The notes: a model not told the origin generated them from the letters alone. 64,000 nt of DNA from Acidovorax sp. 1608163 (GCF_003669015.1 NZ_CP033069.1:1305001-1369000); one strand, 5' to 3'. Positions 46,469-56,251 are shown, counted from the stretch's first letter. Program-made: numbers and translations.

Positions 46469-46918
46469 ATGCCCGCTGTTGCGCTGTGCATCCGCACCTT
46501 CGACTCGGCTGACGAGTCGGAGGTGGTGGCGCTTTGGCATGCCTGTGGGCTGGTGCGCCCCTGGAATGATCCGTACAAGGATATTGAGCGCAAGCGAAGC
46601 TTTCAGCCCGGGCTTTTTTTGGTGGCCACGCAGGCTGATGCGGCGGGTGTGGAGGTGTTGGTCGGATCTGCCATGGCGGGGTACGATGGTCACCGTGGAT
46701 CGGTGTACTACCTTGCTGTCGCGCCAGAGCATCAGAGGGCGGCTTTGGGCCGTCGGCTGATGCAGGAAGTGGAGCAGCGTCTGCTGGCGCTAGGCTGCCC
46801 CAAGGTCAATGTGCTGGTGCGGACCAGCAATGTGCAGGTGCTTGGTTTTTATGACGCGCTGGGTTACGCGCAGGATGAGGCTTTTTGCCTTGGCAAGCGA
46901 TTGATCCCTGACCATTGA
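46469..46918 (+). CDS. GNAT acetyltransferase, YpeA-like
   Basis: A 149-residue GNAT protein starting eight bases after the DUF349 stop, so likely in the same operon. CIRTFDSADESEVVALWHACGLVRPWNDPYKDIERK and YYLAVAPEHQRAALGRRLMQEVEQRL (acetyl-CoA loop) match the YpeA group, as does VLVRTSNVQVLGFYDALGY. The substrate is unknown. Confidence 0.87.
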   Translation: MPAVALCIRTFDSADESEVVALWHACGLVRPWNDPYKDIERKRSFQPGLFLVATQADAAGVEVLVGSAMAGYDGHRGSVYYLAVAPEHQRAALGRRLMQEVEQRLLALGCPKVNVLVRTSNVQVLGFYDALGYAQDEAFCLGKRLIPDH

Positions 46919-47084
46919 GTGCGGATTGGGTGCGCTGGTGTGTCAGCGCGATCTTGCTCCAGTGCCTACCCTGAACCATCTTTCTTTCTCTCCTGAGTTT
47001 CGGCGAGGTCTGTAACGCATTTGGCATGCGTGAAGGCCAATGGGCTGCGGCGAGGTACTTTGCCAAAAAGGGTTAGCGCAAAAC

Positions 47085-47115
47085 AAAAAAGCCGTTGCAT
47101 GTGCAACGGCTTTTT
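47085..47115 (-). terminator. Bidirectional terminator downstream of tRNA-Leu copy 1
   Basis: AAAAAA, then GCCGTTGCA (47091-47099) pairing with TGCAACGGC (47102-47110), then TTTTT. The A-run on one side and T-run on the other suit termination in either direction. It follows the 3' end of the minus-strand tRNA. The rest of 46919-47084 shows no gene. Confidence 0.8.
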
Positions 47116-47122
47116 AATGATT

Positions 47123-47207
<85 letters not shown>

Positions 47208-47307
47208 ATTTCAGGAAAGATTTGAATTATAGAACAGGTTTTTCCTGTTTTTATAAGTTGTCTTGATTTTTTTGAAGGATGGCTTGTGCAGTCCGTTTGC
47301 CATCCAT

Positions 47308-47340
47308 AAAAAAAGCCACCGCAGAGGCAGTGGCTTTTTT
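47308..47340 (-). terminator. Bidirectional terminator downstream of tRNA-Leu copy 2
   Basis: A7 followed by AGCCACCGC-AGAG-GCAGTGGCT and T6. The stem has one internal mismatch. It lies just past the 3' end of the second tRNA on the minus strand, and so separates the two tRNA units. Confidence 0.8.
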
Positions 47341-47373
47341 ATTTAGAAAACCGTCATCGGTTGTCGTTAAACT

Positions 47374-47458
<85 letters not shown>

Positions 47459-47477
47459 ATTTCAGGAAAGATTTAGA

Positions 47478-49841
47478 TTGTATATCAAAAAAAACACCCC
47501 CGGCGCAGCGCCTGCACACCTGTCTGACGAAATCGAAGGCAGCATTCAGGGGCACCGAGATGGGCATGGGTTTGTCATCCGCGACGACGGGGATGGCGAT
47601 ATCTTCATCCCTCCCAACGAGATGCGGGCTGTGTTGCACAAGGACCGTGTGCGTGTGCGCATCGTTCGCCAGGACCGCCGCGGCCGCCCTGAGGGGCGGG
47701 TCGTTGAAATCATTGAGCGTCCTTTTCAGCCCATCATTGGCCGTTTGTTGCAGGAAAGCGGCGTATGGCTGGTGGCCCCTGAGGACAAGCGCTATGGGCA
47801 GGATGTCCTGATCCCCAAGGGGGCCACTGGCGCTGCCAAACCGGGGCAAGTGGTGGTGGTGGAACTGACCGAGCCGCCTGCTTTGTTCGGGCAACCTGTG
47901 GGCCGCATTGTTGAAGTGCTGGGCGAGGTCGATGACCCAGGGATGGAGATTGAGATTGCGGTGCGCAAGTACGGTGTTCCGCATGAGTTTTCTGCGGACT
48001 GTCTGGCGCAGGCCAAGGCGCTGCCAGACAAGGTTCGGGCGTTGGACAAGAAGCGCCGGGTGGATTTGACCGATGTGCCTTTGGTCACCATTGACGGAGA
48101 AGACGCGCGCGACTTTGACGATGCCGTGTATTGCGAGCCCGCTAAAGTGGGGCGCAGTAAAGGCTGGCGCCTGCTGGTGGCGATTGCCGATGTGAGCCAC
48201 TACGTCGAAACCGGCAGTGACATCGACATTGACGCCTACGACCGAGCCACCAGCGTTTACTTTCCGCGCCGCGTGATTCCCATGCTGCCCGAAAAGCTCA
48301 GCAATGGCCTGTGCTCTTTGAACCCCGAGGTCGAGCGGCTGTGCATGGTATGCGACATGCTGGTGACCGCCAAGGGCGAGGTCCATGCCTACCAGTTCTA
48401 CCCGGCAGTGATGTTCAGCCACGCCCGCTTCACCTACACCGAAGTGGCTGCAATTTTGGCCAACACCCGTGGTCCTGAGGCCAGCAAGCGCAAGGACCGG
48501 GTGAAGGATTTGCTGAACCTTCACGATGTGTACCGCGCCCTGCTGGTGGCGCGCCGTGAACGCGGGGCTGTGGACTTTGAGACCACTGAAACGCAAATCG
48601 TGTGCGATGAAAACGGACGCATCGAAAAAATCGTCCCCCGCACCCGCAACGATGCCCACAAGCTGATTGAAGAAGCCATGCTGGCTGCCAACGTTTGCAG
48701 TGCCGACTTCATCGCACAGGGTGGGCAGCCCGGATTGTTTCGGGTGCACGAGGGGCCAACCCCTGAAAAGCAGGAAATTCTGCGGGGCTACCTCAAGGCC
48801 ATGGCAGTGGGGATGTCGATCAGCGACAACCCCAAGCCTTCGGAGTTTCAGGCGATTGCCGAGGCGACCAAAGACCGCCCAGATGCGCAGCAGATCCACA
48901 CCATGCTGCTGCGCTCCATGCAGCAGGCGATCTACACGCCCATCAACAGTGGGCACTTTGGCTTGGCGTTTGAGGCCTACACACATTTCACCAGCCCGAT
49001 TCGCCGCTACCCCGACTTGCTGGTGCACCGCGTCATCAAAGCCATTTTGAGCAAGACGCAGTACAAGTTGCCCGCCTTGCCCACCCCTGGTGAGGCCCAT
49101 GCCAAGCTGGCCAAGCGGCTGGCAGCGCGCGTGGCGCCCCCGGGCACCAAGCCAAGAAAAGAAGCCAAGCCTGCCAGCCGTGAAACCCAGGCCTGGGAGG
49201 CGGCGGGCCTGCACTGCAGTGCCAATGAACGCCGCGCCGATGAGGCCAGCCGCGATGTGGAGGCTTGGCTCAAGTGCAAGTACATGCGCGAGCACCTGGG
49301 CGAGGAGTACAGCGGCGTGGTCAGCGCGGCCACCAGCTTCGGCATCTTTGTGACGTTGGACGCCATGTATGTCGAAGGGCTGGTGCACATCACCGAGCTG
49401 GGGGGCGAGTACTTCAAGTTCGATGAAGCGCGCCAGGAGTTGCGCGGTGAGCGCACGGGCATCCGTTACGCCATTGGCACGCGGGTGCGGGTGCAGGTCA
49501 GCCGTGTGGACCTGGACGGGCGCAAGATTGACTTCCGTCTGGTGCGTGAGAACGAAGAGCTGATCGGCCGTGCGCTCAGGGACAAGGGGGTTGGCGGTGA
49601 TTCGGCCACCGCACCGGGCGGTAAAAAAGGGCGCTCTGCGGCAGAGCGCAAAGGCTCTGCCGCAGGGGCGGCTGGCAAGGGCCGCAGGCCTGCGGCAGAT
49701 GCATCGGCCTTGGACGCGACCCCGTCCGCGCGTGACCGGGGCAACCGTTCCCCCATCCAGTCACTGAAGGCCTCGGTCAAGCAGGCTGTGGCCAGTGGCA
49801 AGCCCGCCAAGGGCAAGGGCCGTAAGGCGCGCCGCAGTTGA
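47478..49841 (+). CDS. rnr: Ribonuclease R
   Basis: A 787-residue 3'-5' exoribonuclease of the RNB family, degrading structured RNA. A cold-shock domain (DEIEGSIQGHRDGHGFVIRDD) begins almost at the start, then a second OB fold, the RNB catalytic domain (VTIDGEDARDFDDAVY, with the metal-binding Asp set), HFTSPIRRYPDLLVHR, an S1 domain (YSGVVSAATSFGIFVTLDAMYVEGLVHI) and a Lys/Arg-rich tail. The N-terminal helix-turn-helix region of E. coli RNase R is absent. The frame stays open back to 47361 through the tRNA on the other strand. TTG 47478, with AGGAAAG about eight bases upstream, is the best start. Confidence 0.92.
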   Translation: MYIKKNTPGAAPAHLSDEIEGSIQGHRDGHGFVIRDDGDGDIFIPPNEMRAVLHKDRVRVRIVRQDRRGRPEGRVVEIIERPFQPIIGRLLQESGVWLVAPEDKRYGQDVLIPKGATGAAKPGQVVVVELTEPPALFGQPVGRIVEVLGEVDDPGMEIEIAVRKYGVPHEFSADCLAQAKALPDKVRALDKKRRVDLTDVPLVTIDGEDARDFDDAVYCEPAKVGRSKGWRLLVAIADVSHYVETGSDIDIDAYDRATSVYFPRRVIPMLPEKLSNGLCSLNPEVERLCMVCDMLVTAKGEVHAYQFYPAVMFSHARFTYTEVAAILANTRGPEASKRKDRVKDLLNLHDVYRALLVARRERGAVDFETTETQIVCDENGRIEKIVPRTRNDAHKLIEEAMLAANVCSADFIAQGGQPGLFRVHEGPTPEKQEILRGYLKAMAVGMSISDNPKPSEFQAIAEATKDRPDAQQIHTMLLRSMQQAIYTPINSGHFGLAFEAYTHFTSPIRRYPDLLVHRVIKAILSKTQYKLPALPTPGEAHAKLAKRLAARVAPPGTKPRKEAKPASRETQAWEAAGLHCSANERRADEASRDVEAWLKCKYMREHLGEEYSGVVSAATSFGIFVTLDAMYVEGLVHITELGGEYFKFDEARQELRGERTGIRYAIGTRVRVQVSRVDLDGRKIDFRLVRENEELIGRALRDKGVGGDSATAPGGKKGRSAAERKGSAAGAAGKGRRPAADASALDATPSARDRGNRSPIQSLKASVKQAVASGKPAKGKGRKARRS

Positions 49842-49891
49842 GCACAGTGCCACCGGGGGGGGCGTCCCCGGTGGCGTGTTGGACTTGGCGG

Positions 49892-51454
49892 CTAGGCCAA
49901 GCGTTGCGCCAGTGTTCCCGCAGTCAACGGCATTTGCTCTGGCCACTGGTCTGCTGCTTGCCCATGGACAAAGACGGCGGCCATGGCCGCCTGTTCGGGG
50001 GGCATGCCTTGTGCCAGATAGGCACCAATCATGCCTGCCAAGACATCGCCGGTGCCCGCCGTTGCCAGGCGGGCATTGCCCGTGGGGTTGATGGTGGGGG
50101 TGCCCTGGGGGCTGGCGATGACGGTGCCTGAGCCTTTGAGAACCACCACACACTGAAATTGACGGGCGAGTTGCTGTGCTGCAGCCAGCCGGTGGGCTTG
50201 CACCTGGGCGGTGTGGGTGTGCAGCAGGCGTGCGGCTTCCAGCGGGTGGGGGGTCAGCACGGTGGTGTGCTGGCGTGCGGCGCGCGCCTTGAGCACCTGT
50301 TGCAGGCTGCCCTCTGCGCTGAGGGCGTTGAGGGCATCGGCGTCCAATACCAAGGTGCCTGCCCGTTGCAGCACGGCTGGCAGCACGCCACGCACCGCTT
50401 GCCCGCCGCCGCAGCCGCACACCACGGTGAGGGCCTCCAGCTCCAAGGCTTCAAAACGGCGCAGCATCAGCTCAGGCTGTGTGCTGATCTCGGCGGTCTC
50501 CGCAGGGTCCAGCAGGCTGACCAGCACCCTGCCAGCACCCGCATGCAATGCCGCGGATGCGGCGAGCAGCGCGGCCCCTGTCATGCCCATGCCGCGCTGG
50601 GCCAGCCCTTCGCCGCCCACGATGGCGACATCACCATAGCTGCCTTTGTGGCTGGCATGGTGGCGCTGCGCTCTGGCGGGTGGGCCTGCCAGCCAGGCGG
50701 TGGGGGGCTCCCGGTTTTCCTGTACGCGGCTGTGCGGTGTGTGCGGATGGGGTGGTGCGCTCAAGTCATCCAACCACACCTGTCCTGCCGCATCTCGCCC
50801 GTGGGCGGTGAACAGTCCCGGCTTCAGGGTCAGCAGACTGAGGGTGTAGCGTGCCCCTGCGCCACCCGTGAGGCCTGCGCCGGCGGCGGCTTCCAGCCCG
50901 TGGGCATATTGCCCGGTGTCGGCATCCAGCCCCGATGGCACGTCGACTGCTAGCACCGGGGCCCTGCAGGTGTGCAGCTGTGCCAGCCATTGGGCGAGCA
51001 CGCTGCCTGCGGTGTTGGGGGCTGGTGCGGGCGGGGTGGAGGCGCGCACGCCAATGCCCAGCAGGGCATCGATGCACAGGTCTTGCGGCGTCAGGTGCTC
51101 GGGTGGGGTGTCGCTCCAGGTGGTGTGGGCGGTGTTTCGGGCTTTCTCCCAGGACTTCCGTGCGTCGTCCGGCAGTGTTTCGGGCGAGCCCAGCCAGGTG
51201 ATGATGACCTGGCGGTCGCTGCGTGCCAGATGGGTGGCGGCCTCCAGCCCATCGCCGCCATTGTTGCCCGGGCCGCAAGCAATCCATACGGTGCGTGCGT
51301 GCGGGGCAATCGCCTGCGCCAGCTGGGCCACGGCCCGTCCGGCGCGTTGCATCAGGGTGTGGGGTGGGAGTGCGGCCGCCATGGCCTGTTCTTGTCGGCG
51401 GGTGGCGGCGGTGTCGAATAACGGGTGGGCTTGGTCGGGCGTGATGCGTTGCAT
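49892..51454 (-). CDS. nnr: Bifunctional NAD(P)H-hydrate epimerase/dehydratase
   Basis: A 520-residue repair enzyme. The N-terminal epimerase domain (MQRAGRAVAQLAQ, CGPGNNGGDGLEAATHL, VDVPSGLDADTG) converts R- to S-hydrates of NAD(P)H. The C-terminal ribokinase-like dehydratase domain (HKGSYGDVAIVGGEG, LTPHPLEAARLL, and GTGDVLAGMIGAYLAQG with the catalytic Asp) uses ADP or ATP to dehydrate them. ATG 51454 starts the conserved part; an extension to 51559 is open but unlike the family. Confidence 0.93.
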   Translation of the reverse strand: MQRITPDQAHPLFDTAATRRQEQAMAAALPPHTLMQRAGRAVAQLAQAIAPHARTVWIACGPGNNGGDGLEAATHLARSDRQVIITWLGSPETLPDDARKSWEKARNTAHTTWSDTPPEHLTPQDLCIDALLGIGVRASTPPAPAPNTAGSVLAQWLAQLHTCRAPVLAVDVPSGLDADTGQYAHGLEAAAGAGLTGGAGARYTLSLLTLKPGLFTAHGRDAAGQVWLDDLSAPPHPHTPHSRVQENREPPTAWLAGPPARAQRHHASHKGSYGDVAIVGGEGLAQRGMGMTGAALLAASAALHAGAGRVLVSLLDPAETAEISTQPELMLRRFEALELEALTVVCGCGGGQAVRGVLPAVLQRAGTLVLDADALNALSAEGSLQQVLKARAARQHTTVLTPHPLEAARLLHTHTAQVQAHRLAAAQQLARQFQCVVVLKGSGTVIASPQGTPTINPTGNARLATAGTGDVLAGMIGAYLAQGMPPEQAAMAAVFVHGQAADQWPEQMPLTAGTLAQRLA

Positions 51455-51593
51455 GGCAGGGTCCCGCAGCGCAAAGGGCTGCTTATCCCTTGATTTTGCG
51501 CTGCTGGGGGCCTGTTGACGATCTCGCGGGGGTGGTGAGGCCCCCGTGCCTTTAGCCAAGCTTATTGGGCAGGCCTCTTTGAACTTGAAATAT

Positions 51594-51653
51594 CCGTTCG
51601 GATTGAGCTTGTCGAAACCTTGCGCTGCGCTTCGACGGGCTCAGCGTGAACGG
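51594..51653. repeat. Palindromic repeat, family B (paired arms)
   Basis: CCGTTCGGATTGAGCTTGTC paired with an arm ending GGCTCAGCGTGAACGG, with a short, 10-base loop (CTTGCGCTGC). It lies between the divergent nnr gene and the end of the DadA-like gene. Confidence 0.8.
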
Positions 51654-51675
51654 TTCAAGTAGATTTAGTGTCGGA

Positions 51676-52893
51676 TCAATAAAAGCGCTGCGCCTCCAGC
51701 CCCTGCAGGTTGACTTCCGGGGTGCGTTGGCCGATCAGATCGGCCAACACGCGGGCGCTGCCGCAGGCCAGGGCCCAGCCACCGGCGCCGTGCCCGGTGT
51801 TGAGCCAGATGCCGGGCAAGCCGCTGTTGCCCAGGGCGGGCGCTCCGTCGGGCAGGGTTGGGCGTGCGCCCCGCCAGATTTGCAGGCTGCCAGACAATTG
51901 CGCGCCGCCGGGAAACCAGTCATTGACGGCGCGGTACAGCTTTTGCAGGGTGGCGTGGTGGTGCGGCGCCTGCGGCGATCCGACTTCGGCGCCGCCAGCA
52001 ATGCGAATGCGCTGGCCCTGCCGTGTGATGGTGATTTGCTGTTGCGCGTCGATGGCGCTGGTCAGCGGCGCATGGGTGGCCTCGCGCAGGGGGGCGCTGA
52101 CGGAGTAGCCAAACACCGAGGCCATGGGCAGCTTCAGCCCGCGTGGGCGCAGCAGGGCGGGGGAGGCGGCGCCCGCGCACAGCACCACGGCGTCAAACCG
52201 GCGCATGTCGGGCTCGCCTTGCAGCCACAGGCCGGTGGGCTCGCTGGACAGCGCGGTCACTGGGGTGTTGAACGCAAATTGCACCCCGGCACTTTGCATG
52301 CCTTGGCGCAGCATCTGGGCAAACAGTCGGCAGTTGCCGGACGCGGCGGAGGGCAGCAGCACCACGCTGTCCAGTGGTGCTTCGGGCGACAGGCCGGGCT
52401 CCAGTTGGCGCGCATTGTCTGGGCTGATGTCTTGGACCGGGGTGCCGGATTCGCGCAGCCAGTCCAGCAGTGGCTGGAGCTGCGCGCGGTCTTTGGCGGA
52501 CCGGAAAAGAACCAAGCGGGCGGTATTGCTTTCAAAATCCAGCTCGTGGCGCGCGGCAAGGTCCAGGGTGCGTTGGCGGCTGTAGCGGGCCAGGCCCTCC
52601 AGTGCTGCCAGTGGTGTTTGGCTGCGCCGCCAGCGCCACAGCCAGGCCAGCTCCTTCAGTCCGGCGCCTTGCGCCATGCGGATGCCCGCTGGTGTGCTGC
52701 CCAGCAGCCCGGCTTTGCCAGCCAGTGCACAGGGGGTGGTCAGGTAGGGGGCGAGCAGCCCGGCGTTGGCAAAGCTGGCTTCCTCGGCGGCGGCGCTGCG
52801 CTGTTCCAGCACGGTCACTTCATGGCCGTCGTGGGCCAATTCGTATGCGGTGGTCACGCCGATGATCCCGGCGCCCACAATGGCGATCTTCAT
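51676..52893 (-). CDS. FAD-dependent D-amino acid dehydrogenase/oxidoreductase (DadA-like)
   Basis: A 405-residue flavoprotein of the DAO family. The N-terminal FAD motif IVGAGIIGVTTAYELAHDGHEVTVLEQ, the SFANAGLLAPY segment typical of DadA, and the closing GLPGIWLNTGHGAGGWALACGSARVLADLI are complete. It would oxidise D-amino acids to 2-oxo acids and pass electrons to the respiratory chain. E. coli DadA is about 432 residues. The assignment to D-amino acids is by family; sarcosine or proline-like substrates cannot be excluded. Confidence 0.85.
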   Translation of the reverse strand: MKIAIVGAGIIGVTTAYELAHDGHEVTVLEQRSAAAEEASFANAGLLAPYLTTPCALAGKAGLLGSTPAGIRMAQGAGLKELAWLWRWRRSQTPLAALEGLARYSRQRTLDLAARHELDFESNTARLVLFRSAKDRAQLQPLLDWLRESGTPVQDISPDNARQLEPGLSPEAPLDSVVLLPSAASGNCRLFAQMLRQGMQSAGVQFAFNTPVTALSSEPTGLWLQGEPDMRRFDAVVLCAGAASPALLRPRGLKLPMASVFGYSVSAPLREATHAPLTSAIDAQQQITITRQGQRIRIAGGAEVGSPQAPHHHATLQKLYRAVNDWFPGGAQLSGSLQIWRGARPTLPDGAPALGNSGLPGIWLNTGHGAGGWALACGSARVLADLIGQRTPEVNLQGLEAQRFY

Positions 52894-52900
52894 GGTTTTG

Positions 52901-52962
52901 AATGAAATGGTGCTCTAGCGCTTTTTCTATAAGCGCTAGCAGCTATTATTTTTGTAGCAATT
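52901..52962 (+). repeat. Dispersed stem-loop repeat, family A (copy 7), overlapping the amidase stop
   Basis: TGCTCTAGCGCTTTTTCTAT followed by AAGCGCTAGCAGCTATTATT and TTTGTAGC. Read on the minus strand, its right edge supplies the last codons and TAA stop of the amidase gene (EELLQK and stop). This is the same behaviour as copy 5 at the yihY gene. Confidence 0.85.
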
Positions 52963-54289
52963 CTTCGATACGCAAGCCAATGTTGAGCACGGCGTCATCG
53001 TGCTCACCCGCGTGCCAGACCATCAGCCCGGTGGGCAATTCGCCGCGCACATGGCAGGGCAATGAGAGTGCGCAGCCGTCCAGCATGTTGACCACGCTGG
53101 TGTTGCGCAGCACCAAGGCGTTGACCTTGAAAAAGGCCTCGTCACGCGCTTCGCCCGGTGCTACATCGGCCATGAGCGGGGCGGGGATGGGGGTGCAAGG
53201 GGAGAGCAGGGCATCAAAAGAGGCCATGCGGGCTTGCATGCGGTTGATCCAGTCTTGCCTGGCTTGCTGCAGGTCGATGTAATCGGCGGCGCCCATGGTG
53301 CCGCCCCGCTCGATGCGGCTGCGGACCCGAGGGTCGTACCGATGGGCCGACTGGGCCAGCAGGGGGCGGTGCCATGCGTAGCTCTCGGCGGCGGCCAGGC
53401 TGCCCTGTGCTTGCATGGGGCCTAGTTCGGCTGTTTCACGCAGATCGATGGTCTCGATGTGTGCGCCCGCTTGCTGCAGTGCGTCCAGGGAGCGCTGGAA
53501 CGCGGTGCGAACCTCTGGGGCGAGGTCTTCCAAAAATGTGGTGGCGGGTACCGCAAGGCGCCACTGTGACAGGGGGGCAGCGCTGCGCACTGCGTGCCGT
53601 GCGGCCAGAACCTCGTGCACCAGGATGGCATCGCGCACGCTGCGCGTCATGGCGCAGGCGGTGTCGAGGGTGGTCGACAGGGGAATGGCGCCCCCGGTGG
53701 GCACCAGCCTTGCCGTGCTTTTGAACCCGACCAGTCCATTGAAGGCCGCAGGGATGCGGATGGACCCCCCTGTGTCTGAGCCCAGCGCGGCAAAGCAGGC
53801 GCCACTGGCCACCGATACAGCAGCACCCGAGGATGATCCGCCCGGCACGCGCGCACCACCGGGGATGGCGCCAAAGCGGGCGTCGAAGGCGGCGGGTGTG
53901 GTGAAGTGCGGGTTGGTGCCCACTCCGGAAAAAGCGAACTCCACCATGTGGGTGCGGCCCACAATGCTGCCGCCTGCGGCACGCAGTCGGGCTACGGCGG
54001 GCGCATCGCTTGCGGCTGCCGGGGCATCTTGTAAAGCCAGCGAACCTGCTGCGGTGACTTGCCCTGCCACGTCAAAAAGGTCTTTGACGGAGATGGCCAG
54101 ACCCGCCAGGGGTTGGTGCGCTGTTTCGGTGCGTTGCAACCGATCACGCTCTTGCTCAAAGGATGAGGAAAGAAAACAGTGGGCCGCAGCAGGGGCTTGC
54201 GCCAAGCGCTCCGATGCCTCCATGGCCTGGGCTGCGGTCAGGGCGCCCTCTTGTATCAGGGCGCGGGTCGCGATCAGGTCGGCTTGCAT
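52946..54289 (-). CDS. Amidase (amidase-signature family)
   Basis: A 447-residue hydrolase with the Ser-cisSer-Lys triad. Lys69 is in ISVKDLFDV, the GGSSSGAAVSVASG loop (150-163) carries the cis-Ser, and the nucleophile Ser176 is in SDTGGSIRIPAAF. It hydrolyses a small amide; GatA-like transamidation is unlikely without gatB/gatC neighbours. The last few residues come from a family-A repeat, so the C-terminus may be non-native. ATG 54289 begins the family domain; the frame extends to 54391 into the rpsB leader. Confidence 0.88.
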   Translation of the reverse strand: MQADLIATRALIQEGALTAAQAMEASERLAQAPAAAHCFLSSSFEQERDRLQRTETAHQPLAGLAISVKDLFDVAGQVTAAGSLALQDAPAAASDAPAVARLRAAGGSIVGRTHMVEFAFSGVGTNPHFTTPAAFDARFGAIPGGARVPGGSSSGAAVSVASGACFAALGSDTGGSIRIPAAFNGLVGFKSTARLVPTGGAIPLSTTLDTACAMTRSVRDAILVHEVLAARHAVRSAAPLSQWRLAVPATTFLEDLAPEVRTAFQRSLDALQQAGAHIETIDLRETAELGPMQAQGSLAAAESYAWHRPLLAQSAHRYDPRVRSRIERGGTMGAADYIDLQQARQDWINRMQARMASFDALLSPCTPIPAPLMADVAPGEARDEAFFKVNALVLRNTSVVNMLDGCALSLPCHVRGELPTGLMVWHAGEHDDAVLNIGLRIEELLQK

Positions 54290-54294
54290 GGGTG

Positions 54295-54462
54295 TGCTAG
54301 AATCTTTGGGTTTTGCTGTACGCAGTGGCGCGTGGTCTTTTGGCCTGAGCCCGCAGTTGAGGCAAAACCAATCGCAAACCAGCCCCGTCAAGGTGTTGCG
54401 GCTTCAAGCAGAAGTCGCAAGTTATGGGGCTGGATTTTAGACCCAACCTTTGGAGTATTTTT
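54295..54462 (+). promoter_or_regulatory. rpsB promoter and leader
   Basis: TGCTAGAAT (54295-54303) is an extended -10 element; no good -35 is seen. About 155 bases of leader follow, with CAGCCCC (54380-54386) able to pair with GGGGCTG (54426-54432) and to enclose a smaller hairpin. Leaders of rpsB operons are often bound by S2 for autogenous control, so a similar role is possible here. A GGAG site (54452-54455) precedes the ATG. Confidence 0.5.
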
Positions 54463-55215
54463 ATGTCCGTTACTATGCGCGAAATGCTGGAAGCCGGTGT
54501 CCACTTTGGTCACCAAACCCGCTTCTGGAACCCCAAGATGGCCCCGTACATCTTCGGTCACCGCAACAAGATCCACATCATCAACCTGGAAAAGTCGCTG
54601 CCACTGTTCCAGGAAGCCCAAAAGTTCGCCAAGCAACTGGCTGCGAACCGCGGCACCATCCTGATGGTGGGTACCAAGCGCCAAGCCCGTGAAATCCTGT
54701 CCACTGAAGCGCAGCGCGCTGGCGTGCCATTCGTGGACCAACGCTGGTTGGGCGGCATGCTGACGAACTTCAAGACCGTGAAGACTTCGATCAAGCGCCT
54801 GAAGGACATGAAGGCCCAGATGGAAACCGGTCTGGACAGCCTGAGCAAGAAAGAACAACTGACTTTCAGCCGCGAAATCGCCAAGCTGGAAAAAGACATC
54901 GGCGGCATCCAGGACATGGCTGCCTTGCCTGATGCCATCTTCATCATCGACGTGGGCTTCCACAAGATCGCCGTGGCTGAAGCCAAGAAGCTGGGCATCC
55001 CACTGATCGGTGTGGTTGACACCAACCACTCGCCTGAAGGCATCGACTACGTGATCCCTGGTAACGACGACTCGGCCAAGGCTGTGACGCTGTACGCCCG
55101 TGGCATCGCTGACGCGATCATCGAAGGCCGTGCCAATGCCGTGAACGAAGTCGTGAAGGCTGTGGCTTCGGAAAGCACTGACGAATTCGTGGAAGTGCAA
55201 GAGTCGGCTGCCTGA
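54463..55215 (+). CDS. rpsB: 30S ribosomal protein S2
   Basis: A 250-residue S2. [73 protein letters not shown] and [21 protein letters not shown] are the conserved blocks. The frame is open to 54424, but ATG 54463 is the family start. It heads the rpsB-tsf-pyrH-frr block, with a terminator-like hairpin after it. Confidence 0.98.
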   Translation: MSVTMREMLEAGVHFGHQTRFWNPKMAPYIFGHRNKIHIINLEKSLPLFQEAQKFAKQLAANRGTILMVGTKRQAREILSTEAQRAGVPFVDQRWLGGMLTNFKTVKTSIKRLKDMKAQMETGLDSLSKKEQLTFSREIAKLEKDIGGIQDMAALPDAIFIIDVGFHKIAVAEAKKLGIPLIGVVDTNHSPEGIDYVIPGNDDSAKAVTLYARGIADAIIEGRANAVNEVVKAVASESTDEFVEVQESAA

Positions 55216-55251
55216 GCGCCCGGCTGCGCGACCGTGGTCGCGAATGAAAGC

Positions 55252-55279
55252 GGGGCTCCTGGTTAGCCCCCTTTTTTTT
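55252..55279 (+). terminator. Terminator/attenuator between rpsB and tsf
   Basis: GGGGCT (55252-55257) pairs with AGCCCC (55265-55270) around a 7-base loop, followed by CTTTTTTTT. It would end part of the rpsB transcripts and lower tsf expression relative to rpsB, as known for this gene pair in other bacteria. Confidence 0.8.
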
Positions 55280-55324
55280 AGCCCGAGTTTTGAATCGTTT
55301 GAACTGAATACTGAAGGAACACAG

Positions 55325-56251
55325 ATGGCTGCAATTACCGCAAGCATGGTTGCTGAACTGCGCGGCAAAACCGACGCTCCCATGATGGAATGCAAGAAGG
55401 CACTGACAGAAGCCGACGGCGATATGGCGAAAGCGGAAGAGCTGCTGCGCGTCAAGCTGGGCACCAAGGCTGGCAAGGCTGCTGCCCGCGTGACGGCTGA
55501 AGGCGTCGTGGCCAGCTACATCAACGGCGATGTGGGTGCCCTGATCGAGGTGAACAGCGAAACCGACTTCGTTTCCAAGAACGACAGCTTCATCGCCCTG
55601 GCCAACGCTGCTGCCAAGCTGGTGGCTGACCACAACCCTGCTGATATCGCTGCACTGAGTGCTCTGGCCTACGAGCAAGAGACCTTTGGCCCCACGTTGG
55701 AAGATGTGCGCAAGGGTCTGATCGGCAAGATCGGCGAGAACATGTCGTTCCGTCGCTTCAAGCGTTTCTCGGGCGGCAACCTGGCTTCCTACCTGCACGG
55801 CACGCGCATTGGCGTGGTCATCGAATTTGACGGTGATGCTGCTGCGGCCAAGGATGTGGCAATGCACGTGGCTGCAATGAAGCCCGTGGCGCTGACCAGC
55901 GCTGATGTGCCTGCCGAACTGATCGAAAAAGAGCGCTCGGTGGCCGCAGCCAAGGCGGCTGAAGACAAGGCCAAGGCCGAAGCTGAAGGCAAGCCAGTGC
56001 AGTCCGACGAAATCGTGTCCAAGCGCATCGAAGGCGGCGTGCAGAAGTTCCTCAAGGAAGTCTCGCTGTTCAACCAAGTCTTCGTGAAGGCTGCGGATGG
56101 CAAGCAAACCGTTGAGCAAATGCTCAAGGCCAACAACACCACCGTGAAGGGTTTCACCCTGTACGTGGTGGGTGAAGGCATTGAGAAGAAGGTGGACGAC
56201 TTTGCTGCTGAAGTGGCAGCCCAAGTGGCTGCTGCCAAGGCTGCTGCCTGA
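55325..56251 (+). CDS. tsf: Elongation factor Ts
   Basis: A 308-residue EF-Ts, the nucleotide exchange factor of EF-Tu. The UBA-like start ([39 protein letters not shown]), the TDFVSKN motif and LRVK-like [16 protein letters not shown] are conserved, and the coiled-coil region [31 protein letters not shown] section follows. ATG 55325 with AAGGAAC seven to eight bases upstream is the start; the longer upstream frame is not used. Confidence 0.98.
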   Translation: MAAITASMVAELRGKTDAPMMECKKALTEADGDMAKAEELLRVKLGTKAGKAAARVTAEGVVASYINGDVGALIEVNSETDFVSKNDSFIALANAAAKLVADHNPADIAALSALAYEQETFGPTLEDVRKGLIGKIGENMSFRRFKRFSGGNLASYLHGTRIGVVIEFDGDAAAAKDVAMHVAAMKPVALTSADVPAELIEKERSVAAAKAAEDKAKAEAEGKPVQSDEIVSKRIEGGVQKFLKEVSLFNQVFVKAADGKQTVEQMLKANNTTVKGFTLYVVGEGIEKKVDDFAAEVAAQVAAAKAAA

